Shown here: piece by piece, positions 49,056 to 60,342 of the stretch
Numbering within the stretch: the first letter of the stretch is position 1
Layout: every line of letters starts with the position of its first letter
Origin: Pisaster brevispinus
Lineage: Eukaryota; Echinodermata; Asteroidea; Forcipulatida; Asteriidae
Assembly: GCA_023634235.1 (NCBI GenBank)
Contig: JAMKCF010000048.1
Coordinates: 124,001 to 188,000, forward strand
Length of the DNA stretch: 64,000 nucleotides
Direction of reading: 5' to 3'
Program-made: the position numbers and the translations under genes
The notes under the pieces: generated by a model
Told to the model about the DNA's origin: nothing
The model's database searches: none
Seen by the model: the letters and a program-made list of their open reading frames with translations, nothing else

Positions 49056-49232
49056 CTGGGTCCAATGTAATAGCGATGAAAAACAAAAAGCGCTTAACAT
49101 ATTTTATTTGCCAAGCAAAGTAGCAGAAATCCAGTTATGAGCAATGTGCACTACATGTGTTTTGGGGGCTGGTACCTGTTGTTTGCTAAGCACAAACTTA
49201 CCAACTTTGCCAGGCTTATGAAATTGGACCCT
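49056..49232. repeat. Family F element
   Basis: Left GACCTGGGTCCAATGTAATA and right GGCTTATGAAATTGGACCCT are inverted. The interior has GCTGGTACCTGTTGTTTGCT. The two ends are well kept. Confidence 0.6.
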
Positions 49233-50369
49233 TATGGCGGCTCAATACTGGCGAAGCTGGCAAGGGGATTTGTGTGCCTCGTGATCATTCATAGGGGAAC
49301 AATTCGATGATGCATCGGATCGTTAATTAATGACACCATGAGGCAGCACCTTTAAAGGGAAATCGAAGGAAGTTAGAATGTCATCAGGAGAATACCATGG
49401 ATTTTTGACTTAATTGCTTGTGTGTATATACCCCCTGCATGAGAACTCTCTGAGCATGCTGTGATGTTATAACTCGGTCCACTCGGACAAACCTAATCCG
49501 TAGGATCTTCAATCTTGGGGAGTTAGTGAGTGACAAAAGGAAATTGACTTCAATGGAACCAATGAATGGAACACTGGCCACTGTTTTTGCAACTGTTTGA
49601 CATGTTGCATCAAGATACGCTGTCTGGCAACTTGACAACCCATTTATAGACCTATGGACGAGTCAAAAATAGTTCTTTAGAAAAAGCAATCTTGGAAAGA
49701 ATAGTGCAAGCATAAGTGAAGTTCCTGCATCATGCTGCAGCCATTTTGGTCATGTTCCCTTTTGCAATTGCAAAATAGTGACGGATTCTCACCAGACAAA
49801 ACGATGGTACCAGACTAACTTTGTCCCTCCAAACCTTGACTCGGTTACATTGACTTTAGAAATGACAACAACAAAATAAATACAAAATTACCACTCAAGA
49901 TGTCCTTTTAGGAACTTTTCTGTTTTAAACCTAAAATTCATGATTCTGGTCTCTGAAGGTTTGGGAAAAAAGATACTGCAGTTGGGTACAGAATTATCCA
50001 GTGTCAATTAACTGATTCTGACCGTTTCCCACTTCCTGAGGAAGAAGAACATATTCCTCTACTTAAGATAGATTGAAAGGGAGAACAGTATGCAGTTGCT
50101 AAAGAAATTTACATTTGTGTGGTATCTTGAAAATGGGTAATGACGGTGGTGCGGCTTAAACATTGACACCATGATCTTGCATTGCCGAATTTGTTGTACT
50201 GCGGCTTATACGCCGGGCGCCCTCTACGCCGATATTTTATGTGAAGGTAACGGCGAGCGTTTAAACGCGCACCCGTTGCCTAAAATAACACACACATAGA
50301 TAAACTGACTCCAGAAAGTGCGCAACCAAAACTTGTTGTGGTGATGATGTGAGGTGAATTGAGTCACTA

Positions 50370-50530
50370 GACTTGTATGACAGCAGCCATCTTGTTTTAG
50401 TCCCGTTCAAATCAATGTAACCAAACTGAGGCTGGAAGGAGAAACCACGCAGTCTGGTCCCATTTAAATTTGTTCATGAGAAACAGTAGTATTCCTGTTG
50501 CCAAATGGGGGACATGACATGAGATGAAAG
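50370..50530 (+). repeat. Family G dispersed repeat, copy 2
   Basis: CAGCCATCTTGTTTTAGTCC, AATCAATGTAACCAAACTGA, GGCTGGAAGGAGAAACCACG and CAGTCTGGTCCCATTTAAAT follow the order seen at 6585-6670. Confidence 0.5.
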
Positions 50531-50759
50531 TATCATGATAACTATATAATATACTTTGGTGGATGGCTTGGAAGGAGTGTAGGGTAAAAACAGCGTAGGT
50601 ATAGCTGCATTCAGAGGATTGTGGTTGTTAATCAATTTTGTAAATGTAGGATGATTGGTACTTGGCTCAAAATTAGTACATATAAATTAAAAAGAAAGGT
50701 ATAGCATTGGCAACATTTTTGAGTATACAATTACCATCCTTATGTCAGACAGTCCATAT

Positions 50760-51045
50760 TGATCTCATTTCATAGAGTTGCTTACATGAGACTACTGCTT
50801 AATAAGATGACTTGCTCAGGAGAAAACAGTTTTTTCTGCTGAGCAAATATGACAGGGAACCAGTCATAAGCAATGTACATTACCTCATAATTATTTTGTC
50901 TGGTTACCTGTCTAGTAAGCAAAATTGTTCCATGCTAAGTGATGTTTAATACTTAACAACTGGAAATTTGGCGCTAACAATTACAATTTATGTTAAACTG
51001 CTAAGTAATGTCGGAGTGCTTAAAACAGCTCTATTAATGATATGC
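50760..51045. repeat. Family F element, long copy
   Basis: ATCTCATTTCATAGAGTTGC at the left and CTTAAAACAGCTCTATTAAT at the right. GGGAACCAGTCATAAGCAAT and CTGGTTACCTGTCTAGTAAG lie in between. It is longer than its relatives, perhaps because of an internal duplication. Confidence 0.5.
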
Positions 51046-53559
51046 TTTCTGCTGAAAAGAATTTAATTTCTTTCAAGATATAATTTGACAGGCCAAAGTT
51101 ATGACAGGATGGATTAATTTTACCAAATAGTATTTGAATGGGAGACTCTATACTTGCAAAGACAGTGCTGTACCTTTCTCTATAGATAGTTCCCACCTGA
51201 CGTCACACAGTGTAAAGTCGGTCATCTTTGCGCGCAAATAATCGGGCACTTTTCCCAATGCAAATATATGCGGTTGTAAGTACCGTTTGCGGCGCACGGG
51301 AGCTCTATTAAATTCCTTGCGTGGTTGGTCGCTGAATGAACCACACGGCTGCAAAGAAAAATAAGAACCATTGATGTGGCCCCAAAAGCTAAAAACCCAA
51401 GTTGCTCGTAAAGATGGCTTGTATCGGGAAACATCTATATCAATTTCAACTTTCACGATTGTTATTTATTGGATTAATGAATCATGTAACCTAGATCATA
51501 TTCACCAGGTTTTATGAAATTAATACCAAACTAGAAAACTGGTTAGAGATGGTTGTTACTAACCCACATGTATTGGATGCACAAATACATTATTTTATCA
51601 TCGGGTGATCAAGTATAATCAGTAGATAGATATGTAACTCATCTTATTTAATACCACGGTAATGCCTGCCACCTTGGACAAGTCTTGACTTATACGGGCC
51701 CTTTCACACGACGTTTTTATTTTTTATTTTTTGTTCCCGGGAAATTCCTGGGAAAGTTTGGTTGACCTTTGCAAACTTGAATTGCTGACCCTGGCAAACT
51801 TCTGGGAAAAAGTTGTTTCTCAGGAAAAGTATACCCCCTGCTCGGGAGTAGGGTTAAGCGAGAAAAAAACAACAACAACAGCAACATTTTTTTGAGAATT
51901 GGCTCGGTAGTGTGAGAAGGGCACCAGACTCTGACTCCACTTCTGACTCTCTTCAAATTATTTTTGCTTGATTTGAATCCTGCTTACTTGAGTCTGACTT
52001 GAGCCTTTGAAAATCTCATTTGAGTTTGACTTGTGTTTATGAAACTGTGAACCAACTGTCAATGGGCTGTGACTAAAGACTGTTAGCCGAAACAGATTGT
52101 TTTCAATGTTGACCTAAAATCATTGGCTGTCTCTAAACCAGATGTTTAGTATAGAGGGTTTTTTTCTCTCTTTTTTCTTGACTCATTGATGAAGAATACT
52201 TCTGACTCAAAACTTTACATTCACACATTACAGTACACAGTCCCCAGCCAGAAGTTGTCTGGACTTTTAAAATGCAGTTTATACTTGAAATACGAAGCAG
52301 GTGTCTGTGTGATTCGAGTTTTTGATACGGTGAAGTTTGCTTCGCTTTCGTTTGAAGTATGAACAAGGCTGAAACTTGATGTGGAATGATGTTCATTCAT
52401 ATAATGACTGCATGAATGCATTTTGGGTTGGAATACTGACAGATTATTAGTAGGGTTTGGTACAACAAGGAGTGTGTGGATATTTAAAATAGGCTATGTT
52501 CATTTTATGCTACGCTCACCAGTTTTGTACTTCCCCTTCTGACCAAAAGTATGAAGGCTTTTAGTGAATGAACTATGTTTGCATCGGTTTGAGAAACGAC
52601 ATGAGTTTGTATGACTAATTCGTATGTATCAAATCATAACCTTACACAAATCTCTCTAAACGTTAAAGGAAATGAACAATTGCAGCACACAGATTTTGTT
52701 CCTCAACATGATCACAAATATTCCATATGGGAAGGAAGTATGTCAAACAACAAATCAAACACAAAACAGTATGTGATGTTAAAATAGTTTTAAAGTCATT
52801 TTAAACAACCAAACATTTTATATTTCCTGTATTTTTGACTGGTCTTATTTCGCACATCATTCACTCATAGAGTTAAAAATAACCAAGACAATCCACGGAA
52901 TACAAATCATACATTAAAAAAAAAAAACAGTCTTCAATCTGAAAACAAATCTCTCATCAATTGAGAATCACTCGCCGCCGCATCCAAACAGGCAATTAGC
53001 TGTTGCTTCTCCGTCATTCCTCACAAGCACACCCCGCATCAATAAGAGGCTCCGTGTGCGCTTCCACTCAGCGAGAAAAAAATATATATCTCTTAAGGTC
53101 TGAACTATTTTTCCTTCATAACCCCCCCCCCCAATTCAGAAAATATCTTTCACAGATTCTATCGCATAATCCTACTTGTGGCAATTGCCAGTTATTCCTT
53201 CCTTGTCATTCGCTCATCAGCGGTCACTTAACCTGAATTTTTCTTTTATCAGAGGACAGCCTTGATTTATGTTTTGAGAGCAAACGCTTCCCTTATTTTG
53301 TAACGAAAAAAGAGGGGAGCTTGTTCAATGTGGAAACAACAAAAGTTTGGGATTTGTACTTTTTCCGCTTCAGAGATGAGATTGATTGTGAGGGGGTTTC
53401 TATCATTAACTCTTGTTAGATGGTAGACGAGATAATGTATTGGGGAAAGCAGATTTGGGTCAATTCAAAACTCGATCTGGAAGTGTCCCAAGATACCCAT
53501 CTGTTAGTTATGCAAAAAAAGAAGAACTGTTATTTGATGTATTAAGGTTTCACAGAAAA

Positions 53560-53662
53560 ATAGGGAGACCGCCATTATAGGGCTATAGAAAGCTCAGTTT
53601 GTGGAACGCCAGCCATTAATCTGGATACCGTCGGCCCAAATCATGTTCTAGTTATAAATATG
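53560..53662 (+). repeat. tRNA-derived SINE, decayed second copy
   Basis: AATAGGGAGACCGCCATTAT then AGGGCTATAGAAAGCTCAGT align with the leader and D-arm of the 36197-36292 element on its own sense strand. The later words CCATTAATCTGGATACCGTC and GGCCCAAATCATGTTCTAGT correspond to its anticodon and T-arm regions. The promoter boxes are ruined, so this copy is inert. Confidence 0.6.
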
Positions 53663-53683
53663 GGTTTCAAAATAGTTACATAC

Positions 53684-53884
53684 CAAAACTAAATATTACA
53701 CAAATTAAAGGTAAGCGCTTTTACAAATCAATGTTGAGCATATATACAAATCAAGTAAGCATCTATACATTAAATCAAACTAACCACAAATCAAAATACG
53801 CATTTACACTAATCAAAACTAAGCATTATTATACAAATCAAAACTAAGCATTTTATACAAATCAAAACTACGTATACTTTATAC
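53684..53884. repeat. Minisatellite, unit about 22-23 bp
   Basis: Variants of ACAAATCAAAACTAAGCATT with TTAT spacers repeat about eight times. The last three units (53832-53880) are nearly identical and the earlier ones diverged, so the array appears to have grown at its right end. It begins about 20 bp after the SINE. Confidence 0.8.
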
Positions 53885-55604
53885 TCCAATAATCATCATA
53901 CATGGTTTAAGGTCCCATTGAGTTTGCGCAACTGTCAGTATTGATGTTAAACTCAATTAGCTCCTGTCCATAAAAATGGTAAATCCCAAACAAGCACCCG
54001 GTAGTATAAAAAAATATATTATTGTAATGTCTTCGTCAAACTTGTGTTAATCACTTCTGTGCAAGAAATTACATAGAGGACATTTTACTTAGTTTATTAT
54101 TTTCTTTGGGGGCAGTCATCCTTGCTCGCATTCCAGACGGTGACAGTAATTATGATTTTTGTCTACAGTCGCAAAAACAAATTGTGCGGATCCCGCATGC
54201 TGTTCATTACACATTGAGTCAACATTTGATGTGCATGAAAGTTCAGATGCATCAAAGGATAATTAACAGTTCCTCAAGTTCCTAACGCGCCATCAAAGTG
54301 ACTTCCTTCCTTCCTTGGTTTTTGAGACTTATCTCCCAAGGATCAAGAACATAAACCCTTCCGAAGTTCTCTTCTTCACAACTTCCAGTGTCCTTGATAT
54401 TGAAAACTTAAAGGTGTGCCCCCGTACATACTAATTAGCGAAGGACACAACGTGTCATGGGTTTACCCAGGTCGAACAAGCTGACATAAAAACATGTTTT
54501 GCAAGTAGATTTAGTTTTCGGCACAATACGTAATCCTGGTGATATTGGCGTAATTACATCCTGGGCAAGAGGGATTACCCAAATGATGGGTCTCTTTGAA
54601 TTACCGTCTGGACTTCCCAGGCGTCCTTTCCTAGTTGGTTATTCCCGTCTGCAAAGAGTTCCTCTTGTCTCAGACAAGGGATTTTTTTTATTTGAACTTA
54701 ATTACTCTGTGTCTTACGCTAATCGATCTTGGTTTTGTGACTAAAAAGCACAAGTAGTAAATGATCTCTTTATTACCTCATTTGCATACAATTATAAAAA
54801 CACTTTGTTACTCATCAACTCCTGATTTTTTTTTCTGTTCCTTTGTTGTGAATGGGTAGTTAAATAAAAATATGGGATATAGCTGCAACTTTTGTTTCTA
54901 AATTACGGTAAAATTGATTAATGCCAGCCATCGAAGTCAAGCAATCTTCAGCCAGCAATGGTTTGAATTTACACAATATATTTTGTTGTTTCATTAATTT
55001 TATTTTTGAAACATTCAAACACTTTCCGTTTTTATCACCTATGATTTTAAAGACGAGGTTAAAAACATACACAAAATTGAATGGGAAACTTTACACAGGA
55101 CACTGCAAACACAATATTATTATTTTTTACTTTTTTTTAGCTTTCCGATTTGCATCTTGTTGCATTTTGTAGGCGAGACTTGTTCCACTGAAGACTGAAA
55201 TGTTCAACCACACTAACCAACTTTGTTGACAATACTGTTGGAGGTCACAATAAATAAGGAATGTTATTTTAAAGTGGAAGGCACATCATTGGCAAGTCAT
55301 GGAAATGTCTTTCCGTATATTTCATGTATGCTCACCTTTGACAATAACGTTGGTGCTTTAAAATATAAAGCATTCATGAGAGTCTGTACTTTTGTTGAAA
55401 AAAACCCAAAGAAAACAAAACATGGGCAACACAAACTATTTTGATTCTTATCGAATAATGCCAACTTTTTCTCAGACTTTCCGAGAAGGGTAATACTTGT
55501 ATTTTCTTAACTTAAAAAATTAACCAGGTTTCCTCAGTTAGGAGCTTCCTGGATCCATCAACATCCAACAATAGATTGTGGTGAATGTACTACCTTTTAC
55601 TTCC

Positions 55605-55745
55605 ATATTGTTTTTCTCCCACTCAAATCAATAATAACCAAACCGAGGCCAGAAGTTCAGTATAGTCAGGTCCCTTCTTGTACCGTGACAATAAGCATTT
55701 CACATTGCTGTTGTATACGGGATCATGACAAAAATTATGGCGGTA
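55605..55745 (+). repeat. Family G dispersed repeat, copy 3
   Basis: CTCAAATCAATAATAACCAA, ACCGAGGCCAGAAG, TAGTCAGGTCCCTTCTTGTA and GTATACGGGATCATGACA are shared with the copy at 6585-6740. Confidence 0.5.
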
Positions 55746-55795
55746 TAGTACGCGTTTGACCTGGAGGAAACAGGGGATGCCTGGCTTTTACCCTT

Positions 55796-55984
55796 GGCCC
55801 GATTTCATAAAACTAAGCACAAACACATGATTAGCCTTGATACTCTGCGCTTACCATAAATAAGTTAAAAGCCAAAGTACCAAGTAATGTATAATGTTTG
55901 TGACTGGCTCCCTGCTATTTTTTTGCTTAGCAGAAAACTACGCTAAGCACAATGTTCTGCTTAACTGCCTTATGAAATTTGGCC
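55796..55984. repeat. Family F palindromic MITE-like element, near-complete
   Basis: Left GGCCCGATTTCATAAAACTA and right TAACTGCCTTATGAAATTTG plus GCC are inverted. The 189-bp interior has TTTGTGACTGGCTCCCTGC and GCTTAGCAGAAAACTACGCT. This and the 25568-25757 copy best define the family. Confidence 0.65.
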
Positions 55985-56299
55985 TTGGCTTCGCTTTGTG
56001 TCTGTCAAGTGAATTTATGTTGGATTCAGACGGATTCCTGACTAGGTCTCTCTAAGTTTTACAGTACAAATAATGGGTGATTTTCAATCCATGGCATTTA
56101 CCAATGATGTACCACTCCCTTTAAAACAAATGCTTGCCTGCTTGATGAATGGTGAAGTTAGTCCTAATTTAATCAAGTGTAATCTCTACATCTCGAGTGA
56201 AGATACCAAACGAATTTGTTTTGACGGCGCTGCGACATCCCAAGTTAATTTGTCCATGCCATTTGTCATTAATTACTGATGTTCTTTTTCTTTTTTTAG

Positions 56300-56371
56300 G
56301 AACCTTCGGACTAATCGACTGACTTGTATCGGGAACGAGACCTTCATCGGACTGAAATCCCTGCGACTTCT
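56300..56371 (+). CDS. Slit, D3 LRR 4 exon
   Basis: A 72-nt exon: (L)NLRTNRLTCIGNETF then IGLKSLRL. NRLTCIGN.(S/T)FIGL is the Slit D3 LRR4 signature, with the conserved Cys. NET is an N-glycosylation sequon. The acceptor is a pure T tract plus AG and the donor CT|GTGAGT. Confidence 0.96.
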
Positions 56372-56654
56372 GTGAGTTAGATTCAGAATTGCTGAGTCTT
56401 GTAATTCAACATTTTTCAAAAACCACATGGGCTGTCCATATTTATTTATATAAATGATTTCAGTATCATTGTCTGATTGTAAACAGCGACACATGATCAG
56501 CGTGAAGGAAATTCAGCTGAATTTAACTTTAAGATAAACTGTACGACAGCAAAGTTCTAAGGATGTTGACAAAACATGAATCAACTTACCCTAAAGCATG
56601 GAGACCTATATTAGCTCAAAGGTTGAAATACTGATATCAGAGACTGATCTCATT

Positions 56655-57096
56655 TTAAATGTACTATACAGGAATGGTAGAGCTGACTAAAAGGTCGCAG
56701 ACAGTGCTCGTATATTGTGTGATCAATCACAATTTAATATACAGCAATAACATAATTAATTAGTGGAAACAATAAGTGAAAAAACCATGCACAGATTTCA
56801 GCATGTAAATGAGATTGTCCTTAATTTTCGTTGTAACAAACAAAATCAGCTGGGGGTGATGTCTGTGGACGTTTGTTTGTTTGTTTGTTTGTTGTTTGTA
56901 TGTTTGTGTTAATGCTGTTGTTGTTTTGGGGTTCAGATACAGTTTTCTTGAATGATTACGACTTAATTTCAGATGCAAATATGTATTTCACAGAAAAAAC
57001 TGGTTCTAATATGAACTTTATAACCAGTATAAGCTTTCAGAATAAAATTATACCATAAACAAGTGACATCCTTACCAATCCTGTAGAAATACCTTC
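56655..57096 (+). repeat. Family A MITE-like element, copy 6
   Basis: Left TAAATGTACTATACAGGAAT and right CCTTACCAATCCTGTAGAAA plus TACCTT are inverted repeats. GCAGACAGTGCTCGTATATT, CATGCACAGATTTCAGCATG and TTCAGATACAGTTTTCTTGA are in order. A (TTTG)n tract at 56873-56892 expands the interior. Confidence 0.7.
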
Positions 57097-57194
57097 TAGG
57101 CAACAGGATCTTCCGGTTTCGTTTTGTTACCAAACACCATTTTTGATAAGCACTGTATACTGATGTCCTTTCCCAAATCATGTTGAAAAACAGA

Positions 57195-57425
57195 TCCACA
57201 AGCGCATTACTTGGGTGGGATTCGAACCCACAACCCCGTCCATCATGCAGGTCTTACTGTAGTGTACGCAAGTGCGCCCTCGGGTCTTACTTGGGCCTTT
57301 CTTATTTGCGACCTTTGGACTTTGCGCGTTTTCATTTTTGTGCTTTGAGCATGAAAGGGCACATTTAATTGGTGTAGTTATTTCTCTCTGTTTTATATGG
57401 GGCATGGCTCTTGCCATGATCCGAT
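57195..57425 (-). repeat. SINE-like element with a tRNA T-arm
   Basis: On the minus strand GTTGTGGGTTCGAATCCCAC is a perfect T-arm with a B box, preceded by AAGACCTGCATGATGGACGG. No acceptor or D-arm pairs with it, so it is not a whole tRNA. The adjoining AAGTGCGCCC...TCTTACTTGGGCC...TTTGAGCA block recurs at 60563-60780, showing a repeated unit. Confidence 0.5.
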
Positions 57426-58036
57426 CAACTGTTTACTTTAGGAGGGATAATGTCATAGAGCTCGCTGTGAGTATTGTGTTGTGTTTAAATCACCGTTTTA
57501 CCAGATAAATATTGCAATTTTTAGGGCTAGTTGAATCGGATACTGTTAACTTGTTAATGTCATGTAGCCAGCCGTGTTGTGTTGACCTTTTGCCGTTCAC
57601 TCTGTCTTACATCATGTCTTAAGTGACTCTGCTGTGCTATTTCTAATGTTTGCTATTTGGACCACAATCAATTCAAGTGCAGGAGATTGCTGTATTTAGA
57701 CGTGGATATTGCTGTAGTAATACTAGCATTTTAGTGAATGCTCGTCCTTTTTTAATAAGATATGCATCCGTCCAGTGTCTCGATCACCAGTTGACCACCG
57801 AGCATGCCCAGTGACAAAAGGCAAGTTCGAGCCCTGTAACTAGCAGCAGGTACCACAACAACCGCATGTGACTAATAATTGCATCAGGGTTAAATAAAAT
57901 TCGTATTGATATCCTATACCCATGTCACAAGGATTGAGTACTGAAGAAAAAAATATCCACATGAATCTTGGGTGAGACTTTAATCTTGGGTGAATCCGTG
58001 TTCATTCTTTCCTTTTTTTGTTTTGGTTTCTTTCAG

Positions 58037-58108
58037 TGCTCTGTATGACAATGACATCAGCACCATAACATCTGGAGCTTTTGATTCGCTGAAAGAACTA
58101 TCCACAGT
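58037..58108 (+). CDS. Slit, D3 LRR 5 exon
   Basis: A 72-nt exon: (L)ALYDNDISTITSGAFDS then LKELST. LYDN with .I.T...GAFD.L..LST matches the last D3 repeat. The acceptor is GGTTTCTTTCAG and the donor GT|GTAAGT, completed as Val. Confidence 0.96.
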
Positions 58109-58681
58109 GTAAGTATATGGATGAAGACTTATACCTTTGACATGTTATAATTATTCTTCTTCTTATTATTTATTTCTAGTAATGAAATCAAGGATGCCTC
58201 ATACATAGGTGAACTTAATCACTTTAGCTTGCAATCCTGTGGAAACTTGTGAACACAGGTGCTTGATTTGAACCAGAAACTCTGGGGTTAACCCCTACTC
58301 TTCCATGATAAGTGTTCTGGGTTCTTTTACGTGCACTACCAATCCAGGACACGCTTATCCGCTCAGCCACTGATTGACAGTTGGCTAAAACAGTTTCTTT
58401 CCAACACAAAAGCGTGAAAAGATAGAAGCACAAACAGTGTAAATGTAAAGCAAACAAAACAGAAGGGCTTATGAAAACTAGACAGTTTTGTGGTTTGGTT
58501 TTTTGACATTGAACAATATTTTGTATATCAAGTATTTTGTGTCTGATGTACCCTGCTCCTTTCCCTGTTATAAAGTATTTTTTACTCAAAATTCTACTTT
58601 AAACATGTTTTTTTTTTCATACTTATACTTAAGATCATCCCTATCAAAATATGGTTTCTGTTTTTGTTTGTTTGTATTTAG
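58109..58681 (+). other. Slit intron, D3 LRR5-C-cap (573 nt)
   Basis: GTAAGT to TTTGTATTTAG. A tRNA-like element lies at about 58240-58385. Confidence 0.9.
58240..58385 (-). repeat. tRNA-like element with split A and B boxes
   Basis: On the minus strand GTGGCTGAGCGGATAAGCG resembles the D-arm and A box of a class II tRNA (Ser/Leu type), and TTTCTGGTTCAAATCAAGCA resembles a T-arm with a B box. About 85 nt separate the boxes, more than in a functional tRNA, so this is likely a tRNA-derived repeat with an insertion, or a pseudogene. Confidence 0.45.
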
Positions 58682-58845
58682 GAACCTAATGGGCAACCCC
58701 TTGAATTGTAACTGTCACATGTCCTGGTTACCTGAATGGCTGAACTCTCGGAGTGTGGTAACTGGTGACCCCATCTGTCAATCACCGGAGAACCTTAGAG
58801 ATGTCCCCCTTGGGGGCTTGCAAAAGACTGACTTCACTTGTGATG
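58682..58845 (+). CDS. Slit, D3 C-terminal cap (LRRCT) exon
   Basis: A 164-nt exon, the same length as the D2 cap exon: (V)NLMGNPLNCNCHMSWLPEW, LNSRSVVTGDPICQSPEN and LRDVPLGGLQKTDFTCD. Cysteines CNC, PIC and FTC complete the cap. ANPFNCNC.L.WL.EWL...VTG.P.CQ.P is the Slit D3 pattern. It ends with a lone G (phase 1) before GTAAGA. Confidence 0.96.
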
Positions 58846-59642
58846 GTAAGATTTTACACTTCTTCCAATACCATGAGAGTCAAGTTGCAAAGATTTAGTC
58901 TAGCAGATGTCTGTGTAAATATGATCTTCAATGTCCGATATGTGACAGATGGTTCCCCCTCCCCCAAACGTTCCCATACTTTAACACACCCATTACACCT
59001 TGTACAGAAGTACCCCTCCCCCTTCAAGACTTCTAAAGAATTCCTGAGATCCCCAAAACACAATGAAGACACAATAGGAGGTGGGGGTACACCATGTCAC
59101 CTATGAAACATGGAACTGTGACCACTGTCGGTGTACTCACTAAAGTTGAAGTAGAAGTAGACTGACTATTCGTTGACAGTTTTGCTTGGCGCACAAAATC
59201 ATTTATGAAAGTGTTTGTACTTTGATCTCAGCTGATAGTCTGTGGATGAGGTCTACTAAAATAATTATTTGATATCAACGAGCTTCTGAGCCTTTACTGG
59301 AGCGGAGATATAAGTTTAAAACAAACATCTGGATCAAATTCATAGACTTGCCCAGTCCTTCATCTGGAGCCAGTCACTGTTGCACCCTCTAATGGTGACT
59401 AACACATAAACTAGCATTGCCAATCAAGACTGTTAATAGTAACTGTGTGGGGAGTCTGAGACTATAGATTACATGAAAATGACCAGCAGAAGACTGAAAC
59501 CAATCTTACAGTTTTTCTACTTTTTTTTCAAAATCATGATCAGGCAAATGAAGGAAACCAGGTTAGTTTCTTCCATGAAGTATTAAAAAAGGCCTACTTG
59601 TTGTCTGTTTAACAATCAAACCCATTGGTTTTCTTCTCACAG
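58846..59642 (+). other. Slit intron, D3-D4 linker (797 nt)
   Basis: GTAAGA to CTTCTCACAG. A degraded family F fragment may lie near 59332-59400 (CAAATTCATAGACTTGCCCA). Nothing else is recognised. Confidence 0.9.
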
Positions 59643-59775
59643 AGAACAACTTGAACAGTTGCCTACCATCCATTGCCTGTCCCAGGGAGTGTGCGTGTAG
59701 TGGTACGGTAGTCAGATGCAGCCGTAAAGAACTTACTGCCCCTCCAAGAAACATTCCCCTGACTGCCACCGAGAT
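59643..59775 (+). CDS. Slit, D4 N-terminal cap (LRRNT) exon
   Basis: A 133-nt exon. G|AG makes Glu, then NNLNSCLPSIACPRECACSG, TVVRCSRKELTAPPRNIP and LTATE. CPxECxCxxTVVRCS is the D4 N-cap, almost as in vertebrate Slit (CPTECTC..TVVRCS). Phase is 1 to 2 and the donor AT|GTAAGT. In characterised Slits the D4 domain mediates homodimerisation and heparan-sulphate binding. Confidence 0.96.
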
Positions 59776-60273
59776 GTAAGTATCTTCTCAACTGAGGGCC
59801 ATTGTTTGAAATCTTGGGGAGAGCTGTTTAATTTGAGAGTTATCAAGTAAATAAACCACAACGGACTGACTGGGTAAATTTTAAAAATAGTTCTGTGTTG
59901 AACAAAGAGAAAAGTTTTACCCTCTGCTGCCACTTCCAGGGTTGCATCGTGAACTTGGGTGTGATCCCTGGCTATATGGCAGTTACAGGTTGAATGGCTT
60001 CTGACTGATAAGATAAATGAAGTTGTTGAACTTCAATGACTACTCTAAAAGCAAAACAAGTCCTAGAAACCAAACCTGATGTCTGATGTGTGCTTGGTAA
60101 GACACTGCTCAAGATACAGTGACATGATTTTTTTTTAAGCCTACATTTATTTTTGAGGTACGAGGTCAGTGAAAAAGTGCACAAGGGTAAGCGCTTAAAG
60201 ATGCTTTCTTCGAAGATGAGGTAAAACAATATTTTAACCAACCCCAAAATCGCTCTCTAAATCTATGATTCAG
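59776..60273 (+). other. Slit intron, D4 N-cap-LRR1 (498 nt)
   Basis: GTAAGT to ATCTATGATTCAG. No recognisable element. Confidence 0.9.
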
Positions 60274-60342
60274 ATATTTGGATTCTAATCAGCTGATAAC
60301 TATCCCTGAAGGAATGACTGGCCAAAAGAGTCTGCACACTCT
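60274..60342 (+). CDS. Slit, D4 LRR 1 exon (23-residue repeat)
   Basis: A 69-nt exon, one codon shorter than standard: (I)YLDSNQLITIPEGMTG then QKSLHT. Vertebrate Slit D4 LRR1 (YLDGNQFT.VP..L..YK.L) is also 23 residues, so the short exon is a conserved feature. The donor is CT|GTAAGT. Confidence 0.95.

Larger units (their letters stand above)
48276..56299 (+). other. Slit intron, D3 LRR3-LRR4 (8,024 nt)
   Basis: GTAAGT to TTTTTTTAG. It carries four family F copies, two family G copies, a decayed tRNA-derived SINE joined to a minisatellite, and otherwise unremarkable AT-rich DNA. Confidence 0.9.
56372..58036 (+). other. Slit intron, D3 LRR4-LRR5 (1,665 nt)
   Basis: GTGAGT to TTTCTTTCAG. It contains a family A element and a SINE-like element. 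The rest has no recognised content. Confidence 0.9.

Noticed and set aside
58254..58278. GTGCTTGATTTGAACCA, similar to the 5' part of vertebrate miR-218, which is hosted by Slit introns in vertebrates
   Set aside because: The seed is mismatched at its second base, a run of the mature sequence does not align, and the word is explained by the B box of the tRNA-like element on the opposite strand. I saw no other good miR-218-like match, though I could not search exhaustively.
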